NCBI GenBank assembly: GCA_031284085.1
Contig: JAITAM010000230.1
Coordinates: 1-6,877 of the forward strand
From: Spirochaetaceae bacterium
GTDB lineage: Bacteria; Spirochaetota; Spirochaetia; Treponematales; Breznakiellaceae
Reading direction: 5' to 3'
DNA: 6,877 nucleotides
How positions within the stretch are numbered: position 1 is the stretch's first letter; the number at the start of each line of letters is the position of its first letter. The translations under genes and the position numbers were made by a program. The notes beneath the pieces were generated by a model. That model was not told where the DNA came from and made no database searches. It worked only from the letters and a program-made list of their open reading frames with translations. This document shows positions 1 through 6,799 of this stretch, one piece after another.

Positions 1-9
1 GACAAGCCT

Positions 10-1035
10 TTAAGGGCGGGGTCTTGCGTTCCTTCTGAAAGAGCTGACTCGGGCAGAGGGACTTGCACTAAGAGGAGAGGATTCGCCTCGTGCAAGGTAA
101 TGGTAGGCGATGCCTGCAACCATTGCGCCGTTATCCGTGCATAGTTCAAAAGAAGGAAAGATGCACTGTATATCGGTTCTGCCTTCCAAAGTAGAGCGCA
201 GTAAAGAATTGGCAGCCACCCCGCCTCCCGCAACAACAACCTTGATATTAGTATCTTCAACCGCTCTAAAGAGCGCACGAGTCAGTATGGCGACGGCGGT
301 TTTTTGAAAAGAAGCCGCAATATCCGCCTTGCTGTAGGCATCTTCTGTGCGTTTGAACTGTTCAAGCTGATTTATAACCGCATTTTTAAGACCGGAATAG
401 GAAATGTCGTATCTGTGTTCCCCTTTATGCAGGGACGGCAAGGGAAAGGCGAAGGCAAGACTGCTCCCCTCGTGAGAGAGCTTGTCTATTGCAGGTCCTC
501 CCGGATAGCCTAACGAGTAATGCTTTGCTACTTTATCGAAAGCTTCCCCAACCGCATCGTCAATACTTGCGCCGAGTACGGTAACGGTATCGAAATCATC
601 GGCACGGCAGATAATGCTATGGCCGCCTGAGACCAACAAGCCTAAAAACGGATAATCCGGCACGGAACGGCACAGTTGCGCCGCGTACAAATGGGCAAGT
701 ATATGATCGACTGCAATAAAAGCTTTGTTTTTCGCCCACGCAAAAGCTTTGGCAAAGCTCATACCGACTATGAGAGAGCCTAGAAGCCCGGGGTGCGCTG
801 TGGCTGCTACTGCGTCTATCTCAGAAGGCTCAAGGCCCGCACGATTCAGAGCCTCTTGTACCACAGAGTCTATCCATTCCGTGTGTTTCCTGCTTGCTAT
901 TTCCGGAACCACTCCATTGTAAGAAGCATGAAAAGGGATTTGCGTTGCAATAACGTTAGAGCGGATGATCCGGCCATCGTCTACGATAGCTGCCGCACAT
1001 TCATCGCAAGAGGTTTCAATACCAAGTATAGTCAT
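10..1035 (-). CDS. tsaD: tRNA N6-adenosine threonylcarbamoyltransferase TsaD
   Basis: TsaD transfers the threonylcarbamoyl group from threonylcarbamoyl-AMP (made by TsaC) to A37 of tRNAs reading ANN codons. It works in the cytoplasm with TsaB and TsaE and is near-universal. The 341-residue protein is of normal family length and looks complete. It opens with the family signature GIETSCDE (residues 5-12). The metal-binding histidines are in HILAH (H111 and H115). Nucleotide-binding loops of the ASKHA fold are visible as SGGH (136-139) and GGGVAAN (270-276), and the conserved CTDNGAM (299-305) supplies the C-terminal metal-ligand aspartate D301. The ATG is fixed by the conserved N-terminus. No Shine-Dalgarno sequence precedes it; the promoter lies directly upstream, so the mRNA should be almost leaderless. 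The C-terminal tail (about residues 316-341) is serine- and arginine-rich and less conserved. It is divergent from the macroglobulin gene; none of the other t6A genes is in view. Identification is secure. Confidence 0.98.
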   Translation of the reverse strand: MTILGIETSCDECAAAIVDDGRIIRSNVIATQIPFHASYNGVVPEIASRKHTEWIDSVVQEALNRAGLEPSEIDAVAATAHPGLLGSLIVGMSFAKAFAWAKNKAFIAVDHILAHLYAAQLCRSVPDYPFLGLLVSGGHSIICRADDFDTVTVLGASIDDAVGEAFDKVAKHYSLGYPGGPAIDKLSHEGSSLAFAFPLPSLHKGEHRYDISYSGLKNAVINQLEQFKRTEDAYSKADIAASFQKTAVAILTRALFRAVEDTNIKVVVAGGGVAANSLLRSTLEGRTDIQCIFPSFELCTDNGAMVAGIAYHYLARGESSPLSASPSARVSSFRRNARPRP

Positions 1036-1043
1036 AGTCCATT

Positions 1044-1073
1044 ACTATACACCCTTTTTTGCAGCCTGTTCAA
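1044..1073 (-). promoter_or_regulatory. Predicted sigma-70-type promoter of tsaD
   Basis: Read on the minus strand, there is a -35 box TTGAAC (1073-1068; 4 of 6 match TTGACA), an 18-base spacer containing a run of six A, and a -10 box TATAGT (1049-1044; 5 of 6 match TATAAT). The -10 box is followed by AATGGACT and then the tsaD ATG. A purine start at A1038, the sixth base after the -10 box, would leave a leader of only three bases (ACT). This is a prediction from consensus matching; no start-site data are available. Confidence 0.6.
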
Positions 1074-1118
1074 GAGATTGCACGGAAAACGGCCGCTCCG
1101 TCTTACCAACCCTTTAGA

Positions 1119-1147
1119 TTGACTAAAAATACTACGCTTTGTATACT
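1119..1147 (+). promoter_or_regulatory. Predicted sigma-70-type promoter of the macroglobulin gene
   Basis: The -35 box TTGACT (1119-1124) and -10 box TATACT (1142-1147) each match consensus at 5 of 6 positions and are separated by the optimal 17 bases. A T-tract follows, and the first purine after it is A1154, at the seventh position downstream of the -10 box. A start there leaves a three-base leader (ACT) before the ATG at 1157. The position of this promoter argues against the in-frame TTG at 1139, which would lie upstream of the -10 box. No ribosome-binding sequence is present. The match to consensus is strong, but the transcription start is inferred. Confidence 0.7.
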
Positions 1148-1156
1148 TTTTTTACT

Positions 1157-1207
1157 ATGAATAAGGTGTATATCTTAGCAGCTTTAGTGTGTGTTTTTGT
1201 TTCATGC
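1157..1207 (+). other. Lipoprotein signal peptide and lipobox of the macroglobulin
   Basis: The first 17 codons give a short positive n-region (MNK), a hydrophobic core (VYILAALVCVFV) and a lipobox VFVSC with the predicted lipidated Cys at residue 17, followed by SSSKRE. Phenylalanine rather than leucine at -3 departs from the E. coli consensus L-[AS]-[GA]-C, but spirochaetal lipoboxes are known to be relaxed. C12 is a less likely lipidation site, being inside the hydrophobic core. Lipid anchoring agrees with the known membrane anchoring of E. coli YfhM. Which membrane holds the protein cannot be told from the sequence. Confidence 0.75.
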
Positions 1208-4200
1208 AGTTCTTCTAAAAGAGAAGCTGCTTCTTTGGCAGGTCCTGATCCTTTGAAAGTGGCGGCGGTTTCAGCGGGCATTGTACAGAGAACATCTCCC
1301 CTTGAAGTTTTGTTTACCAATGAGCAGGACACAGGACGTTCTCTTGCAAAAGAAACGTTCATTCTTGAGCCGTCTGTAAAAGGAAGCTTGTCATGGAAAG
1401 ACAGCCATACTCTTGTCTTTACTCCGGCCGAAACGCTTAAAGCAGGCACCCGCTACACAGCTAAAGTCGATCTATCGGCTGTATCCGGCATTGCACCTTT
1501 CATGTTTAACTTTGAAACTCCTATTCCAACGGTGAACGTCAGCTTTGAGCCTGTTATAATAGATGAAAACAACAAGGCTTTAATATCAGGTCTTGTCGCT
1601 GCGGATAAGAATAACGATATAAAAAACATTAAGAAGATCATACACAGTTCTGAATTAGGCAGTCCGGTATGGACGGAGCAAGAGGACGGCTATCATTTTG
1701 CCTTTAAGCCGGTTCAGCGCGGGGACTTTATCAGATCACTGAGCATATCATGGTCGGGCAGCCCGGTGGGAGCCAAAGAATCAGGCTCAAGCACGGTGTT
1801 TATTCCCGGAACGGATCGCTTTGAAGTGCTTGATATTGTGCCGGACGGGAACGGCGCTTTAGAAATTGTTTTTTCCTCTCCATTAAAATCCAACCAAGAC
1901 TTGAGGGGCTTTGTGTCGCTTGCAGGTAATACCAATATCCGCTATTCGTTAAACAGCAACATCGTTACCATTTTCGGCGTACAAGAGGACGAAAGCATAG
2001 ACGATATACCGCCCGGCTCAAAACTCTTGATACAAGACCTTCAAGATATAAACGGCAAGGTGCTTTTTGAGCCGGTCAATTACCTTATCGACTCGGCATG
2101 GGAATTGCCTGAAGTGCGCTTTACCGGCGCAGGTACTATTTTGCCGACAAGTCAAGGAACAACGCTGCCCATAGAGACTCGCAACCTCTCCGGTATCTTG
2201 ATTGAAGCATTCCAAGTTTACGGCGACAATATGATTCAGTTTTTACAGGTAAACGACATGAATTCCCAGCAGGAATTAAGCCGTGTTGGAGAGCCGGTAT
2301 GGACGCGGGCCATAGACCTTCGCTTCCGCGAGACGGACAAGAATCGCTTTGTGCGCCATGCCCTCGATCTTTCGGAGTTAAGCAAGAAGTATCCGGGAAG
2401 CCTCTTTCATATACGGGTAACTTTTAGGAAGCGGCACATAAAATACGAATGCACCAAATCGCACACAGACTTTAGCGATTTGCAATTCCCCGGCGATGAC
2501 TTTCCTCCCTTTAGCAGCTCTACGGATGAAAGTTATTGGGATTATGTAGACAATAACCGCTGGAATTATGACTGGTATAGGTATCGGCTTGATCCATGCC
2601 ATCCGGCGTTTTATACAAATTATAACGATCACAAAATAACGGTCGGCAAGAATGTACTGGTCTCAGACTTGGGACTCTTGGCGAAAAGAAACCGTGACGG
2701 CACGGTATTTGTATCGACCACGAATCTCAGTACGGCGGGCATGGCCTCAGACGTAACCGTTTCGCTGGTTAACTATCAAGGCAGGGTCTTATCAACGGCA
2801 AAGACCGCAGCAGACGGGGCCGCCTTACTGCCTGATCCGGGGGCGGCATCGACTATGTTCATTGCCGCTGAAAGCTCGTTAGGAACCGCGTATTTGAGAA
2901 TAAACGACTCTTATACGTTGGCAAGCAGCCATTTTGACGTATCAGGATCTTCGCCTCTTAGCTCAATACGCGCTCTTATTTATGGAGAACGTGATGTATG
3001 GAGGCCGGGCGATGAGATATACTTGACTTTCTTGCTTTTCGATCCCTCAAAGTCTTTGCCGCCTGATCATCCGGTGTTTTTTGAACTGGAGGATCCACGG
3101 GGGCGCATCACAATAACACAGACTTTTACCGAATCCCTTGACGGTTTCTACCCTATTACCGTGTCAACTATGCAAAGCGATCCGACCGGCAACTGGACTG
3201 CCCGTGTTAAAGTGGGCGGCAGCACCTACACCAAGACGCTTAAAGTAGAAACCGTTGTTCCCAACCGATTGAAGATGATCCTTGACTTTGGAGAGAAGGC
3301 TTTCCTTGATACAAATCCGACTGCCTCTTCACTTGAAGCGTCATGGCTTTACGGCGCTCCTGCTCCTTCCTTGCGCAGCGAGATACAGGTATCCTTTAGC
3401 GACAAGCCTTTAAGCTTTCCTGCCTATCCTGATTTTAGTTTTAGAGACCCTTCCCGAACGGTAGCCGGAACACGTCAAACGGTATTCTCAGGGACTCTGA
3501 ATAGCCAAGGGAAAGCTTCTTTTAGCTTGCACTTAAATGCAGGCTCTCAGCTGCCCGGTATTTTAAGCGCGCATTTTTACACACGGGTATTTGAGAAATC
3601 CGGCGCTTTTTCATCAGAACAGGTTACCAAAGACTTTTCGCCCTACAGCAAGTACATAGGCCTCAAGCTCCCCAAAGGGGATGAAGCTCGTGGTATGCTT
3701 TTGACTGATATGAATCATAGGGCTGATGTTATGGTCGTTGATGCACAAGGGAAGCCGGTATCGGAAGATACAGTTCTTAACTGTGCGGTCTATAAATTGT
3801 CATGGCGCTGGTGGTGGGAAAAGGCGGACAATGAGGAGAAAGCGGAATTCGCTTCTGCAATGAACAGAGAGCCTGTGTATCAGACAACGGTAACGGCTAA
3901 AAATGGAAAGGCTGCGTGGAACTTTAGGGTGGATTATCCTGAGTGGGGGCGCTATCTTGTGGTGGTGAGGGACGCCGCTCATAACGGTCATAGCGCCGCC
4001 ACTATTGCATACATAGATTGGCCGTCGTGGGCAGGACGATCCACAGACAATGGTCAAAGCGGACAAGTAGTCTTGAGCCTGAGTACGGATAAAAGCTCAT
4101 ACACGGCAGGTGAGACGGTAGCGGTCAGTTTTCCCTCTAATGCCCAAGCGCAAGCTCTGGTAGTTGTTGAGAAGAGCGGGCAGATACTTGCGCATGAATG

Positions 4201-6673
4201 GATTATGTGCAAAGGTGAGAACACCCGGTATGAGTTTAGAGCCGATCCTGCTATGATTCCTAATGTGTATGTCCATGTAACGCTCTTACAACCGCACTCG
4301 CAAACGATCAACGATCTACCCTTGAGGCTTTACGGCATTACGCCGGTTATGATTGACGATCCGCTCACGCACCTTAGTCCAGTTATACAGACGGCCGCAG
4401 GTTGGGAATCCGAATCCAAAGCATCGTTCAGTATACGTGAACAGTCTGGGCGTCCGATGACTTATACGGTAGCTGTTGTTGATGAAGGGCTTTTGGGTTT
4501 GACTCGGTATAACCTGCCTGATCCTCTGAAGACTTTTTATGCAAAAGAAGCGTCCTTTCTCAAATCTTGGGATATATTCTCGGATGTTGTAGGAGCTTAT
4601 TCAGGGCAATTAGAGACTCTCCTAGCCATAGGGGGCGGCGATGGTGGTGCAGCAAACGAAGCCGGCAAGACCGATCGATGGAAGCCTGTGATCAAATACT
4701 TCGGTCCGGTTCAGCTTGGGCCGGGCGAAACCCGCGCGGAAACTTTTGATTTGCCCCCTTATGTCGGAGCTTTGCGTATTATGGTACTGGCGGCTTCTCC
4801 ACAATATGCCACAGGCAGCCGGGCATTCGGCACGGCGCAGCAAAGCGTTACCGTCTCCTCTGATCTTATGGTCTTTGCCACGGCTCCACGTGTTCTTTCA
4901 GGCGGTGATGAGGCGCTTATACCTGTTTCCGTGTATTCATACCGTGAGGGAAACAGGCCGGTAGACCTTACCCTTGAAGTTCAGGGAGCTGCGCTTATAG
5001 GGCCGGCACGCAGCACCATTGTTTTTGATAAACCCGGCGAGCTTATTGTCAATTATAAGATCAAAGCGCCTTATACACCCGGCACGATAATAACGCTGAG
5101 CGCACAGGCGGACTCGAGAGGCTTAAAGCCTGCGGTGCAAAAAACCTCTCTTGTAGTGCGAAGCACCGCAATTCCGGTTACCGTTACCCAAATGCGTTTT
5201 ATGGAAGCCGGCACTACATGGCCGGGGCGTATGGAGCCTCCGGGCGTAGCCGGCACGAACGAGGCCGTTATAGAATTCTCAAGGATGCCGCCTTTGAATC
5301 TTGAACAACGACTCGGCTTTCTCATTGCCTATCCTCACGGTTGTGTGGAACAGACGACAAGCGCGGTTTTCCCACAGTTGTATTTAGAGAAAATTCAAAA
5401 CCTTGATCCTGCAAGAACTGCTGAGATACGTGAAAACATCAGCGCCGGCATAGAGCGGCTTAAAAGTTTTCAAACGGCGGATGGCGGCTTTTCATATTGG
5501 CAGGGAGAGAATCAATCGCATGAGTGGGGCTCTTCGTATGCAGGCCATTTCCTTGTTGAAGCTAGGCGTGAAGGCTATGCAATACCGGCAGGCATGATAG
5601 AGAAATGGGTAAAGTACCAGCGGGAGCGCACGATTACATGGACTGATAATGCCTATAATCAGGGATACTGGTATATGAGAGAGACTACGCTGGAACAGAG
5701 CTACCGGCTTTATACGCTCGCTTTGTCCGGTAATGCAGACATAGGTTCTATGAACCGGCTGCGGGAACGGAAGGACCTCGACATACAAACGGTATGGCGG
5801 CTTGCAGCGGCTTATTGGCTTTCAGGGCAGCGCAGCATTGCACAGTCAATGGTAAAGAATCTGTCCACCGTTGTCGCTACTTACCGTGAACTAAACGGCA
5901 CTTTCGGGTCTTCGTTGCGTGATACTGCGATGATAGTAGAGACGCTGGGACTGCTCGGCCAGAGTACCAGAGTGCAGCCGCTCATCGAAAGCATATCGGA
6001 TACACTTTCAAGTGATGTGTGGCTTTCAACACAAGAGACGGCGTATGCGCTTATTGCGGTATGCTCTGCTTTCAAGATGGACAACGCACAAGTTAGCGCA
6101 GAGTATACGCTGGGAACTCAGAGCGGCAAGGTCCTCTTCAGCGAGCCTATGACACGGGTAAGTATCGGCGCTATAGAATCGGGAACATTCCGCATAACGA
6201 ACACAGCGAACGCGCCTTTATACGCACGGGTATTGTATAAAGGTATCCCTGGTGAGGGGGAAGAGCCGGCGCTTTCAGCAGGTTTGTCGTTGAACGTTGC
6301 TTATCTTAACAGTGCCGGTGCGGCCGTCAACCCAGATAGCCTTGCTGCAGGAGACGACATGGAAATAAGAATTACTGTGCGCAATACAACGACTCATGAT
6401 GTGCCGGAAATTGCCTTAGTGCATCCTATTCCCGCATCGTGGGAGCTTCTTAACACTCGAGTTGGCAGCGGCAGCAGAGATGCGCAGGCAAAGTACCAAG
6501 ATATAAGAGACGACCGCATACTGACCTACTTTGATTTAGAGCGCGGTGAACAAAAAACCTTTAGTTTTGCCATAAACAAGAGCTACAGTGGCGACTTCTT
6601 CCGTCCGGCTATACAAACTTATGCCATGTACGACGAATCCATACGGGCGCTTGTCCCCGGGCAGCAGCCGTAA
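1157..6673 (+). CDS. Bacterial alpha-2-macroglobulin family lipoprotein, thioester-containing protease trap
   Basis: Bacterial alpha-2-macroglobulins trap periplasmic proteases: cleavage of a bait segment exposes a Cys-Gln thioester that bonds covalently to the attacker. This 1838-residue protein is longer than E. coli YfhM (about 1650) and resembles the large Bacteroidetes-type members. In order: lipoprotein signal peptide (1-16, lipidated C17); Ig-like domains (about 46-115 and 220-310); an aromatic-rich segment with LDPCHPAFY (C481); the MG2 signature DVWRPGDEI (613-621); the bait-region domain starting near 970 (LSLSTDKSSYTAGETV) and running to VVDEGLLGL (about 1107-1115); the glycine-rich candidate bait (1159-1176); the A2M domain (about 1178-1275, YFGPVQLGPGE through ATAPRVLSGGDE); thioester YPHGCVEQTTS with C1396 and Q1399; helical thioester domain (FQTADGGFSYW near 1438); and a C-terminal MG10-like domain ending near AMYDESIRALVPGQ. 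The ATG at 1157 was chosen because it starts the signal peptide and lies just below the promoter. No frameshift is seen. Family assignment is very secure; target proteases are unknown. Confidence 0.96.
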   Translation: MNKVYILAALVCVFVSCSSSKREAASLAGPDPLKVAAVSAGIVQRTSPLEVLFTNEQDTGRSLAKETFILEPSVKGSLSWKDSHTLVFTPAETLKAGTRYTAKVDLSAVSGIAPFMFNFETPIPTVNVSFEPVIIDENNKALISGLVAADKNNDIKNIKKIIHSSELGSPVWTEQEDGYHFAFKPVQRGDFIRSLSISWSGSPVGAKESGSSTVFIPGTDRFEVLDIVPDGNGALEIVFSSPLKSNQDLRGFVSLAGNTNIRYSLNSNIVTIFGVQEDESIDDIPPGSKLLIQDLQDINGKVLFEPVNYLIDSAWELPEVRFTGAGTILPTSQGTTLPIETRNLSGILIEAFQVYGDNMIQFLQVNDMNSQQELSRVGEPVWTRAIDLRFRETDKNRFVRHALDLSELSKKYPGSLFHIRVTFRKRHIKYECTKSHTDFSDLQFPGDDFPPFSSSTDESYWDYVDNNRWNYDWYRYRLDPCHPAFYTNYNDHKITVGKNVLVSDLGLLAKRNRDGTVFVSTTNLSTAGMASDVTVSLVNYQGRVLSTAKTAADGAALLPDPGAASTMFIAAESSLGTAYLRINDSYTLASSHFDVSGSSPLSSIRALIYGERDVWRPGDEIYLTFLLFDPSKSLPPDHPVFFELEDPRGRITITQTFTESLDGFYPITVSTMQSDPTGNWTARVKVGGSTYTKTLKVETVVPNRLKMILDFGEKAFLDTNPTASSLEASWLYGAPAPSLRSEIQVSFSDKPLSFPAYPDFSFRDPSRTVAGTRQTVFSGTLNSQGKASFSLHLNAGSQLPGILSAHFYTRVFEKSGAFSSEQVTKDFSPYSKYIGLKLPKGDEARGMLLTDMNHRADVMVVDAQGKPVSEDTVLNCAVYKLSWRWWWEKADNEEKAEFASAMNREPVYQTTVTAKNGKAAWNFRVDYPEWGRYLVVVRDAAHNGHSAATIAYIDWPSWAGRSTDNGQSGQVVLSLSTDKSSYTAGETVAVSFPSNAQAQALVVVEKSGQILAHEWIMCKGENTRYEFRADPAMIPNVYVHVTLLQPHSQTINDLPLRLYGITPVMIDDPLTHLSPVIQTAAGWESESKASFSIREQSGRPMTYTVAVVDEGLLGLTRYNLPDPLKTFYAKEASFLKSWDIFSDVVGAYSGQLETLLAIGGGDGGAANEAGKTDRWKPVIKYFGPVQLGPGETRAETFDLPPYVGALRIMVLAASPQYATGSRAFGTAQQSVTVSSDLMVFATAPRVLSGGDEALIPVSVYSYREGNRPVDLTLEVQGAALIGPARSTIVFDKPGELIVNYKIKAPYTPGTIITLSAQADSRGLKPAVQKTSLVVRSTAIPVTVTQMRFMEAGTTWPGRMEPPGVAGTNEAVIEFSRMPPLNLEQRLGFLIAYPHGCVEQTTSAVFPQLYLEKIQNLDPARTAEIRENISAGIERLKSFQTADGGFSYWQGENQSHEWGSSYAGHFLVEARREGYAIPAGMIEKWVKYQRERTITWTDNAYNQGYWYMRETTLEQSYRLYTLALSGNADIGSMNRLRERKDLDIQTVWRLAAAYWLSGQRSIAQSMVKNLSTVVATYRELNGTFGSSLRDTAMIVETLGLLGQSTRVQPLIESISDTLSSDVWLSTQETAYALIAVCSAFKMDNAQVSAEYTLGTQSGKVLFSEPMTRVSIGAIESGTFRITNTANAPLYARVLYKGIPGEGEEPALSAGLSLNVAYLNSAGAAVNPDSLAAGDDMEIRITVRNTTTHDVPEIALVHPIPASWELLNTRVGSGSRDAQAKYQDIRDDRILTYFDLERGEQKTFSFAINKSYSGDFFRPAIQTYAMYDESIRALVPGQQP
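4631..4684 (+). other. Candidate protease bait segment of the macroglobulin
   Basis: Residues 1159-1176 (GGGDGGAANEAGKTDRWK) form a glycine-rich, apparently unstructured stretch between the end of the bait-region domain and the A2M domain. In bacterial macroglobulins a flexible, glycine-rich segment at this place is the part that attacking proteases cut. K1171, R1174 and K1176 would be sites for trypsin-like enzymes; the rest is small, polar residues with little to attract chymotrypsin-like enzymes except W1175. The bait role is inferred from position and composition. Confidence 0.55.
5342..5353 (+). other. Thioester motif Cys-Val-Glu-Gln
   Basis: The codons TGT GTG GAA CAG encode C1396-V-E-Q1399 inside YPHGCVEQTTS. 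In active thioester macroglobulins and complement proteins the Cys side chain and the Gln side chain, three residues on, form an internal thioester. Bacterial members usually show C-L-E-Q and animal ones C-G-E-Q; here the second position is valine, a conservative change from leucine. Both bond-forming residues and the conserved Gly and Glu are intact, so the protein should be of the thioester-active class. Confidence 0.9.
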
Positions 6674-6737
6674 GCTGTTTTCAAAGCTTCCGGCATTGTA
6701 TGGGAAACGACGTACGGCTTTTACCTGCAAGAAGCCG
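6666..6737 (+). other. Two mutually exclusive inverted repeats after the macroglobulin stop codon; possible weak terminator
   Basis: A segment at 6713-6722 (TACGGCTTTT) can pair in two ways. Upstream, TACGGCT (6713-6719) is a perfect 7-base complement of AGCCGTA (6666-6672), which overlaps the TAA stop; the loop is 40 bases and a short T-run follows. Downstream, CGGCTTTT (6715-6722) pairs with AGAAGCCG (6730-6737), giving an 8-base-pair stem with one G-T pair and a 7-base loop, but no T-run follows. Neither is a textbook rho-independent terminator. No gene is recognised between 6674 and 6799. Confidence 0.25.
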
Positions 6738-6799
6738 CATGAAGTCTGTTCCCTTTGTAGACCCACGACAAGACTGAATAGATAAATAACGGGGCTAGT

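Noticed and set aside
1..14. The 14-base string GACAAGCCTTTAAG at 1-14 recurs exactly at 3401-3414
   Set aside because: One copy spans the tsaD stop codon and the other is inside the macroglobulin coding region. There is no flanking similarity or third copy, so chance is the simplest explanation.
1147..1153. Run of seven T between the -10 box and the start codon, as a phase-variable slippage tract
   Set aside because: Seven A/T bases is short for phase variation, and A/T-rich discriminator regions are common. Nothing else here suggests switching.
1139..1156. In-frame TTG at 1139 as an upstream start for the macroglobulin gene, adding six residues
   Set aside because: It lies upstream of the predicted -10 box (1142-1147), has no ribosome-binding site, and the ATG at 1157 gives a cleaner signal peptide (MNK followed by the hydrophobic core).
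1132..6084. Numerous 60-105-codon open frames antisense to, or out of frame within, the two large genes
   Set aside because: They overlap strongly supported coding regions and show no recognisable domains or ribosome-binding sites, so they are treated as shadow frames.
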